From assembly GCF_000003195.3 (NCBI RefSeq), contig NC_012878.2, positions 53,816,629-53,880,628 on the forward strand: 64,000 nt of DNA. The letters run 5' to 3'. This document shows, in pieces, positions 23,001 to 31,830 of this stretch. Position 1 is the first letter of the stretch. The number at the start of each line of letters is the position of its first letter. The notes beneath the pieces are model-generated. The model did not search any database. It was not told the DNA's origin and saw only the letters and a program-made list of their open reading frames with translations. The position numbers were made by a program, and so were the translations under genes. This DNA is from Sorghum bicolor (taxonomy: Eukaryota > Streptophyta > Magnoliopsida > Poales > Poaceae).

Positions 23001-23810
23001 CTAGTACTAGTATTTTGGAAGTGACAAGTTCCATAGCATTAGCTTATTACTAGCTACATAGTTGGGAACTGGAATGTAATTGACACACTTCCAGCAATTT
23101 ATCAATGTGAGTTCGCTTTAACTTTCTTCGCAAAGAGGCACTTTACTGATTATGGGTGGCTAAGCACGAATTCCACACCGATGCTTGTCCTTACCTCAAC
23201 AAGTACATCAAGACGCACCTCCGGAACCAACCTCGGCTGAAGCTCCTGCAGGCATCCAATTCCAAACAAGCAAGCAAACAAAAGCTTAGCACTTGAAAGA
23301 GTGAGTATACGGTGCTGTGACACTGTAACCTACCTACCTCGCCGGAGTTATTCCGCTGCTCCGCGACCAGGAACGGCTCGACGAGGGAAGCAGCCGTGAG
23401 CGCGACGTCTCCTGCCACGTGCCCGTGGACCGCGCAGATATGGTCGAGAAGTGGCGGCGGCTCAGCCAGGGCGCCCCGCGGCAAGAGCAGAGCCGACGCC
23501 GAGAGCGTGGTGGACCCCGAACTGCAGCCCAAGTCAGCACGGAGCTTTAGGAAAGCTCGAATTTGTCGAGTAAAATATCGAATCGGGGAGGGAGGCGTAC
23601 TGGTGGAGGTGGAAGGCGTGGCGGCGCATCTTCACGGCCTTGGGGTCCTGGAAGCGGAGACGCCGGAGAAGGGGGAGAAGCACGGCGGTTAGCGAGATAA
23701 TTCGGAGGAGTTGAGCTGGTGATGGTGCGAAGTCGCAGACTAACCGGACCGACGATTCGAGCCATGGCGGAGAAGTGGCGCGCTGCCGCGGCGATCTCCT
23801 GGGTCTCCAT
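14057..23810 (-). CDS. DEG15: peroxisomal (glyoxysomal) processing protease DEG15
   Basis: Fourteen exons on the minus strand join to 717 codons: 23745-23810, 23601-23647, 23338-23521, 23195-23245, 17648-17713, 17217-17330, 17003-17134, 16805-16908, 16269-16354, 16100-16194, 15334-16021, 14852-15053, 14531-14619 and 14057-14286. Arabidopsis DEG15 is about 709 residues. The trypsin-like triad is visible: H416 in LTNAHLLEP, D503 in GPLDVALLQ and S595 in HPGASGG. The upstream half is the degenerate N-terminal protease-like domain typical of DEG15/TYSND1 (SPFGLMSPFHFFNS, CLPGMEGAPVF). The family removes PTS2 presequences from proteins imported into peroxisomes. The C-terminus is SKI, a variant of the SKL peroxisomal signal. 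The start METQEI is favoured over an in-frame ATG at 23912 because it aligns with the Arabidopsis N-terminus. Intron 4 (17714-23194) is swollen by a retrotransposon, and introns 11 and 13 hold MITEs. All key residues are intact, so the gene looks functional. Confidence 0.92.
14362..14484. mobile_element. small Tourist-like MITE in DEG15 intron 13
   Basis: GCGCTTGTTTGGATG and CGTCCAACAAGGCC form imperfect termini and TAA flanks both sides. The interior contains an inverted pair of CAATCCACATGTGT-like blocks, so the 123-bp element can fold on itself. Confidence 0.7.
15133..15282. mobile_element. Stowaway MITE in DEG15 intron 11
   Basis: CTCCCTCCGTTCCACATTAT and TAATTTGGAATGGAGGGAG are long inverted ends that extend inward through AGACGTTTTGG/CCAAAACGTCT. 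Most of the 150 bp is therefore a hairpin. TA flanks both sides. Confidence 0.9.
17749..18163 (+). repeat. 5' LTR, 415 bp
   Basis: It begins TGTCATGTGGGG and ends GACGCCCTTGACA. Compared with the 3' copy I count three substitutions (near 17838, 18006 and 18122) and no length change. Confidence 0.95.
18164..18312 (+). promoter_or_regulatory. retroelement leader with primer-binding site
   Basis: TGGTATC at 18167-18173, three bases after the LTR, matches the start of the initiator-tRNA-Met complement used by many plant LTR elements. The match then breaks down (CGCGATC instead of AGAGC), so the site may be weak. The rest is a CT-rich untranslated leader. Confidence 0.6.
18313..22683 (+). CDS. 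gag-pol polyprotein of the chromovirus (1456 codons)
   Basis: One uninterrupted frame. Gag occupies roughly residues 1-330, with a modified zinc knuckle (CYNC ... GHNRVC, starting at about 286). Protease follows, with active-site LLDSGST (D366), then reverse transcriptase with VFFDDI (D678, D679). RNase H has CDAST and later TDHYSLKYLL, but the segment that normally holds a YEREL-like motif with catalytic Glu is missing between HRVLA and VRHWRPYL (about 20870-20885). Integrase shows D1088, D1129 and E1165 (D,D-35-E) and an HHCC-type zinc region. A chromodomain-like tail (VLVHWQGE ... ATWEDLDDF ... YPAFQLEDEL) follows. The last 40 or so codons and the stop lie inside the 3' LTR. All other catalytic residues seem present. 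Confidence 0.93.
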   Translation: MGDAEDLKTTVANLAKAVAALQATAEATAKTMEAQAQAITALSSTSGYKPQFGEHHQDRPPRFQKMDFPRYDGKSDPLIFINRCESYFHQQRIMEEEKVWMASYNLEEGAQMWYIQVQTDEGTPSWRRFTELLNLRYGPPLRSAPLAELAECRRTSTVAEYQDRFQALLARAGRLDESQRVQLFTGGLLPPLSIDVRIQNPGTLAAAMSLARQFELREQHTPQHPQPARAANRGLVPALPAPPPRLALPAPVGARPAPQAQVTIEGRTVKRLSQAKMQERRRLGLCYNCDERYGRGHNRVCKRLFLLDSLPDDDDDTADDGADAGAEEGDTEAPVFSLHAVAGVPLADTMQVRVSVGTATFVALLDSGSTHNFIAEEAARRTGLRIQPRARMTAMVANGEKIPCPGVIRHAPVTIDNTTFAIDLFVMPLAGYDIVLGTQWMATLGPIVWDFAARSLSFTYQGRAFCWAGVPSTGAPSLRAATASSASLLDGLLAAYDDIFTEPSGMPPPRARDHAITLKPGSAPVVVRPYRYPAAHKDELERQCTAMIQQGIVRRSDSAFSSPVLLVKKADGSWRFCVDYRALNALTVKDAFPIPVVDELLDELHGARFFTKLDLRSGYHQVRMRPEDVHKTAFRTHDGLYEFLVMPFGLCNAPATFQALMNDVLCAYLRRFVLVFFDDILIYSTTWADHLRHLRVVLDILRRHRLFVKRSKCSFGVSSVAYLGHVISAAGVAMDPAKVQAIHDWPQPRSARAVRGFLGLAGYYRKFVHNYGAIAAPLTALLKKEGFAWGAEAEAAFSALKGAVTSAPVLALPDFSKPFIVECDASTYGFGAVLIQEGHPIAFFSRPVAPRHRVLAVRHWRPYLWGRRFIVKTDHYSLKYLLDQRLATIPQHHWVGKLLGFDFTVEYKSGASNTVADALSRRDTEEDSVGGLQAISAPRFDFIACLRHAQATDPALVTIHDDIRAGSRAAPWTVADGMVLYDGRLYIPPSSPLVQEIVAAVHDDGHEGVQRTLHRLRRDFHFPQMRRIVQDFVRACVTCQRYKSEHLLPAGLLLPLPVPTVVWADIGLDFVEALPRVQGKSVILTVVDRFSKYCHFIALAHPYTAETVAQAFFTDIVRLHGVPQSMVSDRDPVFTSAFWRELMRLMGTKLHMTSAFHPQSDGQTEAANRVIVMYLRCFTGNRPRQWLRWLPWAEYVYNTAYQSSLRETPFRVVYGRDPPTIRSHEPGETRVAAVARDMEEREAFLADVRYRLEQAQAAQKLQYDKHHRQVVYQVDDWALLRLRQRAPASLPQATTGKLKARFLGPYRVVEIINDVAVRLALPAQARIHDVFHVSTLKKFVGTPPTAPPPLPDIHHGAVIPVPARVEQVRLARGVRQVLVHWQGEPSSSATWEDLDDFREKYPAFQLEDELDLEGGRDVMWGRTYTRQRRARDIRRTAERAATAGEGAPSSQAELGG
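22549..22562 (+). promoter_or_regulatory. polypurine tract (plus-strand primer)
   Basis: An unbroken purine run around GAGGGGGGAAGAGA sits directly against the TG of the 3' LTR, which is the required position. It lies inside the polyprotein frame. Confidence 0.8.
22563..22977 (+). repeat. 3' LTR, 415 bp, overlapping the polyprotein 3' end
   Basis: Same length and ends as the 5' LTR. The reading frame continues for 121 bases into it before TAG at 22681-22683. The 5' LTR therefore also carries those codons. Confidence 0.95.
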
Positions 23811-23990
23811 GGCGCGCAGGGAGGGGGGATGGCCGGATGGGCGAGAGACCCACGACGAGAACTGGTAGAGTACAGCACAGATTGAGGTTGCTTCTCCTCT
23901 CCAATAGAACATGGAAAAGAATTCTTTTTAGGCTCGGTTTGAATCCATTGAATTGAATTAACTTTAATAATAATAATTTAGGGTGTGTTT
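23811..23990 (-). promoter_or_regulatory. DEG15 5' region
   Basis: Directly upstream of the DEG15 start on the minus strand. An in-frame ATG at 23912 would add 34 residues without family support, so this is treated as 5' UTR and promoter. No clear TATA box was seen. Confidence 0.4.
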
Positions 23991-24279
23991 AGTCCTCCAT
24001 AAAATGCAAAATATAAAATACAATTACTTTCAAATGATGAAATACAAAATATCAAAAATTTCATGAGTGTGTTTAGTTACATCGAAAATGACAAAATTTT
24101 CATGGTCAAAAATACATGAAGCTACTCTTTTGGGCTTTTTTTAGGTTCTTGATGCCAAAATCTAGAATGTAAAATAACAACTATTTTGTTAAAATTTTTG
24201 GATGGTGTTTAGTTCTATTTTGCAGTATGATAGGCCAAAATCTAAATTTTTTAGCCCAAATAGGGAACTAAACAGGCCC
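23991..24279. mobile_element. Tourist-like MITE (second family)
   Basis: GGGTGTGTTTAGTCC and GGGAACTAAACAGGCCC are inverted ends flanked by TTA. Internal GTGTTTAGTT repeats and an AT-rich body are unlike the AAACAAGGCC family interior. Confidence 0.75.
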
Positions 24280-24290
24280 TTAGCAATATA

Positions 24291-24521
24291 CTCAATCCAT
24301 TTCAAATTATAAAACATTTGACTTTTTAGACATCAAGTTTGACCACTTGTTTTGTTCAAAAATTTATGTAAAATATTATTTTTTTGTCGCGGCTTGGTTT
24401 ATTAATAAAAATTCTTCAAGGATATTTTAATTTGAGTATGTTTGCATAATTTTTTTAATAAGACAAGTGGTTAAATTTGAGGTCAAAAAAGTCAAACAAT
24501 TATAATTTAGGATAGAGGAAG
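24291..24521. mobile_element. Stowaway-like MITE
   Basis: CTCAATCCATTTCAAATTAT pairs with ATAATTTAGGATAGAGGAAG, with TA on both sides. The inner ends carry the AAACATTTGACTTTTT / AAAAAGTCAAACAATT pair found in several other copies here (41949, 42534, 52944). Confidence 0.8.
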
Positions 24522-24947
24522 TATTAATTAAGCCAATGTGATTATATATGGATTATATTTATAGATTAATGTTGGCTATAAGAAAGATATTTATATGTTA
24601 CATTTCTATCATAGATGAGCGAGTTAAAGAAGGAGTTATAAGTTACAAAGTAAATATAACATGTCGATCTATAAAATCAGTTTTCATTTCTCATCTTATG
24701 AATCTGAGATAACTATATGTGTTAACTTTAGAAAGTAATGGAATGTCAAATTCCAAGTCAAATAGTCTAATTTATTAAATAGACTTCCAATTCTTCCAAA
24801 TAAAAGGATCCAAATGGTTTTATTGTTTTGTTTTGTTTATGCACATGAAGACTTGTTTTATACTCCATGCGGACCCATGGAATTTTCAATTGCCAATTTT
24901 TAAAGTATTTTGAGTAGTTGCACCACGCGCACGTCTGTTTGCACACG

Positions 24948-25190
24948 CTAATCTTTTCTGATACTATCTCTGTGCATGCGTAACTGATCAAAACCAATTT
25001 TAGGTGCTTCCGATGTACTAATCCGTGTCTTGAAACCATTTCCAAGTCCTTCCGATTTTTGCTATATAACTGGAGCCAATAGTGCTGCATACGCATTATA
25101 TCTGCTGAATTTATCAGCAGTGTTTTTTTCTTACAAGAATTCGCTGTGGACATGCATGGCTATATATAGTGTTTATTTATCCAGTTGATC
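24948..25190. repeat. diverged duplicate of the 27.1-27.3 kb segment
   Basis: It shares, in order, ATCTCTGTGCATGCG, AAAACCAATTTTAGGTGCTTCC, TCTTGAAACCA, GTGCTGCATACG and GGCTATATATAGTGTTTAT with 27108-27345. That segment lies just upstream of the type A gene at 26631-26975. No gene remains beside this copy. Confidence 0.7.
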
Positions 25191-25346
25191 TCTAGAACCA
25201 TGTCGCTCCTATTTTTTACATTCATATAAAAATGTCCCGGTCCTTTATTTTTTTTCTTTCGTGAAATTGCTTTGCACGTGTTTCATTGTTTCGTTAAGAG
25301 AAGAAAATTAAAGTCAGTGCAGAAAGACGCCTATCCGCTGTTCACG

Positions 25347-25440
25347 ACGGTTGGCGATCGAGAAGCATGCCGAAGCCAACTGCAAAATCGACTCAGGACG
25401 GTTGGCGAGAAGCATGCCGAAGCCAACTGCAAGATCGACT
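25347..25440. repeat. short tandem duplication with inverted GTTGGC/GCCAAC blocks
   Basis: Two copies of a unit of about 45-50 bp (GACGGTTGGCGA ... AGAAGCATGCCGAAGCCAACTGC ... ATCGACT); the first has an extra TCGA. GGTTGGC and GCCAACT within each unit could pair into small stems. Confidence 0.75.
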
Positions 25441-25538
25441 ATATTCAGCTATAGTTGACGGAATGGACCAGGCATGATGAGTCAGCACGGTCATGGTTCC
25501 AAAAAAAAAAAAAACAAAGCCTAGTCCCATGCCGACAC

Positions 25539-25977
25539 GAGCGCGAACATAGTGCCATGTCTTAGACTAAGTAAAACCTAAAATGGCACGATATGATTTT
25601 TAGGTTGGCATAGCATATGGCCTAATTTTTTTTCTAGCCATAACCTCAGAAAATTTCGGAATGTTAAGTATATATATGAGAGGGTCAATGATTTGATAAG
25701 TTGTTATCTTGGCATCACAATTTGATGTGGCTAGGGCAAGTGTACACCAAGAGCGCGAACATAGTGCCGCGCCTAGACCATGACTCTGCCTAGTACAGCC
25801 TAATATGTCACGATATGATTTTTAGGTTGGCATGACATGGCCTAACTTTTTTCTAGCTATGACATCTGGAAATCTAGGAGCGTTAAGTATATCTACAAGG
25901 GGGTCAATCATTTGATAAGTTGTTATTTTTGCATTACAAATTGATGTGGCTAGGGCAAGTGTATACTCGCTTTGGGT
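25539..25977. repeat. tandem repeat, two diverged copies, 212-bp period
   Basis: Both copies start at GAGCGCGAACATAGTGCC and share CACGATATGATTTTTAGGTTGGCAT, GGGTCAAT.ATTTGATAAGTTGTTAT and ATTGATGTGGCTAGGGCAAGTGTA landmarks. A short third echo (GGCTAGGGCATGTGCATAC) follows at 25992. No coding signature. Confidence 0.8.
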
Positions 25978-26630
25978 CATTTAATGAGGCTAGGGCATGT
26001 GCATACCTACATACCTAGACAACTACAGGTAGGTAGCAAACTCAATTTCCGACTCATGTCTCTAAATTTTTGAATGTCTAAGAGCGTCCGTCTTGTAGGC
26101 ATTTCGATGTATTAAATGTAGCTATAGAACTAGGTATGTAACATTGTGATGTGGATTCGATGGAGAAGCAGCTCCGAGCTATCGCGCCAGGTTCGAACTA
26201 TTGGTGGAGAAACATCTCCTGTCTTTTTGCACATGTGTGGGTCGACAATCAAGTTGAGTCCGCTTCAATCCAATGTGGGTTGAATAGTAGGACGAGTCAT
26301 GTCCAGGTCTGGTCCCATGATTGAAATGATCCGAAGCTCCACACTGCGGATGCCCTAAGAGTGCTACTTGGTAAGTCAATATGTGCTAAAAAGATAAGAG
26401 AAGGGTATTAAATTAGTACTATTGGTCATGATCAAGATGACAATATTATGGATAACGATTTCTCGCGAAGTCCATGTTTCAGAGTTTGAAACGGCCATAA
26501 CTCATTTGATCAAATTCATTCGGTTTTTTTATAGAGGTACACACTAACATGCACGAACGGATCTACGACTCTGCGAGTACCAAGCTGCTACGACTAACTC
26601 CTAATTTTACAGTACTAATTTAAAAGATGA
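25978..26630. other. intergenic, no gene seen
   Basis: Mixed composition with a 66-codon minus-strand frame of no recognisable content (26179-26379). It would include the 3' flank of the type A gene at 26631. Confidence 0.4.
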
Positions 26631-26975
26631 TCACCAGACGAGCGCAGCAGCGGCCACCAGGACGGCACCGACGCCGTAGACTCTCCATGCGCCGGGGCAA
26701 CGTGCGTCGCTCTCATCGGGTACCGGTCCGGCGGCAGCGGCCGTCCCGTCAGGAATCCCCAGCCAGCCCCAGCCGTACCCTCCTCCGTCTTCACTGGTGC
26801 CTTCTCCGCCGCCGGTCCCTCCTTCTCCACCTTCTTCACTGGCGCCAGCACCGCCACCGCCTCCTCTCCCACCACCACCTCCACCGCCGCAGATAGCGCC
26901 CTGGAATTGCGCGGACGCGCAGAGCAACAACAACAACAACAACGCGCAGAGCAGCCACGTCCTCCTGACTGCCAT
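26631..26975 (-). CDS. type A secreted Gly-rich protein, copy A0
   Basis: Single-exon frame of 114 codons. Residues 1-23 are a clear secretory signal (Arg-Arg, then a Leu-rich core). The conserved family block QFQGAIC follows the signal, then a poly-Gly stretch, an acidic Gly/Glu section, and a C-terminal hydrophobic tail (WRVYGVGAVLVAAAALVW). That layout (signal, low-complexity body, hydrophobic tail with no cytosolic residues) is typical of GPI-anchored or tail-anchored wall proteins; the anchor is an inference. It is the most diverged of four type A copies and stands alone, without a type B partner. Function unknown. Confidence 0.7.
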   Translation of the reverse strand: MAVRRTWLLCALLLLLLLCASAQFQGAICGGGGGGGRGGGGGAGASEEGGEGGTGGGEGTSEDGGGYGWGWLGIPDGTAAAAGPVPDESDARCPGAWRVYGVGAVLVAAAALVW

Positions 26976-27107
26976 GGCCGTCCTTGTTCTTGTGTTCTGT
27001 CGACGCTGGTAATTAAGATGGGATGTGGAATGTTGTTGACAAGCAGATGATATATATCGGGCATGTATATATAGGATATAGGATAGATATATGGTGCCTC
27101 ACGCAAT

Positions 27108-27345
27108 AATCTTTCCGATAATATCTTTGTGCGCATCGCTATATATATCTGAAACCAATTTTGCGTGCTTCCAATGTGCGTATCTTGAAACCAATTTTGA
27201 GTTCTGGTATCTTGTGCGCATTGATACATTGTCAAAGACAATCGTGCTGCATACGTAATTACGTATCATAGGATTAGGATATATATCAGTTGTGGCCTCT
27301 GGCACGTGGCACGCGTGGCTATATATTGTTTATCTATCATCTAGC
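27108..27345. repeat. duplicated segment upstream of A0
   Basis: Colinear with 24948-25190 (see there). It lies 133-370 bp 5' of the A0 start codon on the minus strand, so it probably contains promoter sequence. Confidence 0.65.
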
Positions 27346-28494
27346 CTAACGAAATAAACCTTTTCTCTCTCTCTCTGCTCTAAAAGCTTCATTTTCTAGA
27401 ATCTATGGCAGATTGTCAGTCATATATTTTAAAGTTTGATCAACTTTATAAAAAAGAGTATCAATATGTATAACATCAAATAAATATCTTATGAAAATAT
27501 ATTACATGATAAATCTAATAATACTAATTTGATATTATAAATTTTAGTATTTTTTAGAAATTTAATTAAATTTTTTAAAAAATAACTTAAAATAAATCTA
27601 GAAATTGAAGTTTTAAGGAACCGACGAAATAGGTAGAGATGAGCATATCTTTAAAATGGCACGTGAAAACAAGCTAGGCCCAAATGTGCCCATCTCCTAT
27701 TTTTGGCCAACTAACCGGGCCAAACCATAACGAAAGCCCGCGCGTGCAGGCGTTCAATTCCGACTTATTTTCATGCGGCTTCAGTCTCGGTCACAGGCAC
27801 AGCACACGGGTGATTTTTTCAAAAATTCAGCCGAAATAATTAAAAAAAAAGAAAAGACAAAACCACACAAAACCATCATTTACTGTAGCAAAACCACCTA
27901 CGAAACCGTTCCAGAGAGGTAAAATGCACGATTTAAAAAGTTGACAAAGATGATTTGTCTAGTTTTAGAATTAGGGGAGTAAAAGTGGACTTTGACAAAA
28001 ATTGAGGGAGGAAAAGTAGACTTTCAGCATCACCTGTACATGCTTCATGTTGGGTCTCTGTAATTTTAACAAGGACACGTACACGCTTCATGTTGGGCCT
28101 CTGTAAATTTTTTTTTTGAAACTAGGCCTCTGTAATTTCAGCTCAAGAGAAGCTGAAGGAACAGCCCATGGATCGGCATCAGGCTTTGATCGGGCACAGC
28201 GCAGCAGCCTTCGCCTAACTATTGGGCCAGGCTAGATGAAATAAACGTGCACGCCTGGGTGAGCGACTAATTAAGCAGAGTTCTCTTAATTTTCAAAAAA
28301 AAAAAAGCAGAGTTCTCTTTAGTACCGTCTTGTCCGCTAAAACGAAATCAGACTAAATAATAAACGATTACCATGATCCTTGACTCACCACGTGGTAAAT
28401 GTGGAGAGCAATTACACAATTGATTATGAAAGTCTAGGTTCCGAGGCGTTAACACACTACATCGTGTGTATAGCATTTTGCTATCGTACAGATA
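27346..28494. other. intergenic, no gene seen
   Basis: AT-rich, with long A and T runs and a repeated phrase around CACGCTTCATGTTGGGCCTCTG. Nothing coding is supported. Confidence 0.4.
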
Positions 28495-28757
28495 TCCCTC
28501 CGTATAGAATTTATAAGTCATTTATGACGGTGATACGGTCTCCAAAACACAACTTTGATTTCTTTTTTCAAAAAAAATATTTAAGGAAAAAATAGTATCT
28601 GTATACTTTTATAAAAGCATTTTTCAAGACAGATCTATTGATATTTTTTTCATATTTTTCAAACTCAACAATATAAAAGTTATTGATGATTTATATTTTC
28701 ATTGTTTGACCCACCAAACTTTGTCCAAAATGACTTTTATATCATATACGGAAGGAG
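28495..28757. mobile_element. Stowaway-like MITE
   Basis: TCCCTCCGTATAGAATTTAT and ATATCATATACGGAAGGAG are imperfect inverted ends flanked by TA. The inner sequences TAAGTCATTTATG and AAAATGACTTTTAT also pair. A second right-end fragment of the same kind lies at about 28845-28880. Confidence 0.7.
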
Positions 28758-29606
28758 TATATACGGATTCGGTGTACAAAATGTTTTGTTTCTATGCCCA
28801 TTACAATGCATACCCCAATAGGAATTAGCACGTGTTACAGTTGCACTCCAATATGACTTTTAAATCATATACGGAAGGAGTATTTTCTTCTTGAAACATT
28901 GCTTTTGTTACTTGAAATGTTTCATTACAAACAGACTGCAAACATCTCTCCAGCAAGTGGGCTAGTTCACTCGAACTTATCAGCACAGTTTATTAGCCAT
29001 TCTATAACTTTTTCTCTCAAAACAAATTAGCAAACAATATTATAAACCAAAGTTTAGTGAAACAAGCTACGAGTTCACCAATCTCCTAGTATATATTACT
29101 ATGAAGGAGGTGAATGCTGACACCATCTCGTGGACGTCATCCATGATTGCAGCGGCTTCCAAGCAATACGTCCCTCTATCCTTCCACAGCGAAAATAAGC
29201 TCCTGGACATCTGTCTTCACTATAATATGTTCTCGAGTTCTTTGGGATTAAACGAATGTCATCCCATAGCACCTCCGCTTCCACTAGCAATGCCGAGCCA
29301 ACAAAGCTGATCCCCGTGCAGATGCCGCCTAGAAGCTACAAGAGAGGTTAAAGTTATCCGCAATCTCTAGAGCCCCTCTTTTTATCTCTTTCATGTCCAA
29401 AAAATTAGGAATAACTCATGGGGGGGCTCCATTGTCATGAAGGTAGTAGGAAAGGCTTGAGCCCCACCCGCCTCACTGAAGATCCGCCCATGCTCCCGTG
29501 TTGCATGCAGTTTCAACTTGCAACCGTGTTCGTGGTGAAGTTTGGACGATGATTACCCCTGTCGACGTACGACCCGCGATGGGAAAACGCGTGCCAAATG
29601 AAGTAG
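28758..29606. other. intergenic with a possible exon relic at 29101-29340
   Basis: On the minus strand a 63-codon frame (29099-29290; LVEAEVLWDDIRLIPKNSR) has protein-like composition with Cys and aromatic residues, and its frame stays open upstream. I do not recognise the family and found no flanking exons, so it is only a candidate gene fragment. Confidence 0.35.
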
Positions 29607-29849
29607 GGCTTGTTTAGTTCATCCCGAAAACCAAAAAACTTTTCAAGATTTATCGTCACATCAAATCTTAGAGCACATGCATGAAGCATTAGATATAGAC
29701 GAAAATAAAAATTAATTACACAGTTTGTCTGTAAATCATGAGATAAATCTTTTACGCCTAGTTAATCTATGATTGGATAATATTTATCAAATAAAAACGA
29801 AAATACTACGGTGCTGAAATTTGAAATTTTTTCGGAACTAAACAAGGCC
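29607..29849. mobile_element. Tourist-like MITE at the left edge of duplication unit I
   Basis: GGCTTGTTTAGTTC and GGAACTAAACAAGGCC termini and a complete family interior. Related copies occupy the same relative place in units II (34081) and III (41145). Confidence 0.85.
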
Positions 29850-29859
29850 GTAGTACGAA

Positions 29860-30945
29860 TGTGCTCCGTACGTGTACATCGCTGAACTCTGAAGCAACGA
29901 GAAGTTACAGGTTCCCGCTGAAACCAGGAAGTGCCAGATTGCATGCTCGTCGACACGTGACACGTCGTTTGCCGTTTGGAGTTAGGACTGATGACGCCGA
30001 CGGGACGGTGCGCGCAGGAGGTGGCACTCGGCACTCGGCAGGGCAGGAACCTGGAAATTGTTGCGCACCGGCGTGCTGATGATGCAGCACTTTTGCTTTG
30101 TGCTTTCGGTGGATCAGGTATAGCCTGCATTTGGGCTGTTGCCCGGCCGGCTGCCGCGTGTGCTCCATGCAACCTGAGGTCGCATCGTTCACACCTCGAT
30201 AGAAACGGCAAAGCCGAGTGCGAGTAAAGATGTCAATGGCCCGCGACCCGATCCGATGGGTATTTACTCTATTAGATCTAATATGAAGTAAAACCAGTAT
30301 CTATGGGTCCACAAACGGAGCAAACTCTTCACCCATTAGGTACGTGGGTATGGGGACGTTCTAGTAGTCTCCATACCCATTTACCCATGGGTGAAAAATA
30401 CCCAGCCCAAAACTAAAGAAGCCCACCAGCCACCAGTCCACCAGCAGCCCATAGACTGAAACCCTATGTAGTGCTAGCAAAGTACTACTCTCTACTACAT
30501 GATTTGTATGGACAATAAACTATTATAGTGTTGTGACTAGTGGTTGCAGCAGAAATTAATATGTTGCTATTTGCTAGGTATATGGTGAGGTGACTATGTG
30601 ACGATGCTTGTGAATGACTATGTGACGATGCTTGTGAATTGCTACTACGTGACTGGTGCTTGTGAATTGCTGATGTTTGGCGGGTATGGGTGACCCGTCG
30701 GGTCTAATTTACCCACCCGGATATGGGTTTGGAGAAATTTCACCACCCATCACTGTATATGGAGATACCGGTGGTGTCATATTGTTGTCACGGAAATAGC
30801 TCTGAAGAGTTCATACCGATGGGAATTTACCCATGGGAATTTACCCATTGCCAACGTGAAGTGCGAGTGGTGGTACTGCCGTACACGTACTGGTGGACCG
30901 AGAGCGAGTCGAGCACGTACCCGTACGAAAATCTCGGAGGTCAAA
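29860..30945. repeat. partial duplication unit I
   Basis: The host parts (29860-30224 and 30868-30945) align in order with 41400-41740. Shared landmarks are TTGCCGTTTGGAGT, CGGTGGATCA, CATTTGGGC, GCCGGCTG, CACACCTCGAT.GAAACGGC, GGTGGACCGAGAG and CGTACGAAAA. Unit I carries a hAT-like insertion that unit III lacks. No type A or B gene survives here. Confidence 0.8.
30225..30859. mobile_element. hAT-like non-autonomous element, 635 bp, 8-bp TSD
   Basis: AGTGCGAG at 30217-30224 is repeated exactly at 30860-30867, the 8-bp duplication expected of hAT elements. The ends TAAAGATGTCAATGGCC and CATTGCCAACGTGA are loosely inverted, resembling the (T)AGxGxTGGCAATGG ends of plant hAT elements. The interior is rich in GGGTA/TACCC motifs and short direct repeats around 30600-30660. 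No transposase. The duplicate locus near 41670 lacks the insertion. Confidence 0.85.
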
Positions 30946-31319
30946 AAATGCTGATAATGTATATGGAAAATAAAATATTAATGTTTATGATGTATAATAA
31001 TTTATTTAAAGTTACAAAGGTTAATATTCTTTTTTAATAAATCTAGTTAAATTAATATTTTTAATTCCTTAAACAATGAAATTTCTATTTGTTTTGGACG
31101 GTGGGAGTACTTGTTGGTTTCGCAGAGGCCTGCTCGTCTCATCTCTACTATAATTGAAATCTTCTCCAGGCAAATCCCACCTGCAAAATCAACGACTCAC
31201 AGCACATGTCCTACAGATTAGACGACTCAGATTAGAAGTATGATCACGACCTTACACACCCTCAGCCTCGCGTCAAATCAAACCTCCGTCACCTCCCTCG
31301 CTTCACCCCGACCCTAAAC

Positions 31320-31830
31320 TACGACTCCAACAGCGATGCGCGCCCGCCGCCCGAGAGAAGCTCGGCCACCGCCCTCCGCTCTGCCCATGGAGCACCGTTC
31401 GACGACCGCACGCAGTTCGTGGCGATGCCCCCATCCAGTCCGGCTTCCGCGAGTCCGCCTCGCCATCCGCATCTTGGTCGTCCCGTCCTCGATCCAGAAC
31501 AACCTGCCCCGACTGCCGCAGTCCGCCCAACTTCATGCATCTTGCCCAGCCGCTGCGAGTCCGCCTCGTCATCCGCATCGTCCTCCCCCAATCAGCAGTT
31601 GCAGGCTCGATCTGCAACACATCTCGGTGTATGCCGCAGCCCAGCACCTACCTCAGCATCGACCATCTCACCTCTGCAGTCCAAGTCCCCCCTAGGTGCC
31701 TGGAGGAGAGGGAGGTGGTCCGAGACGTTGCTAGGACGCTGTATAGGAGAGCGGAGGTGGACGGCCACCGTACACCATTGAGGAGGTTGGTGCCCGACAG
31801 CACTGCCAACCTAGGATCAGAGCCCTTTAT
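31320..31830. other. GC-rich captured exon-like block inside the Helitron
   Basis: The block is rich in CCG/CGC codons with long overlapping frames in several phases, and is followed by a possible GT donor near 31833. I do not recognise the protein. It may be the 5' part of the same source gene as the SINAT fragment, or come from another gene. Confidence 0.45.

Noticed and set aside
23811..23912. Upstream in-frame ATG for DEG15
   Set aside because: The 34 extra residues have no family counterpart; METQEI aligns with the known start.
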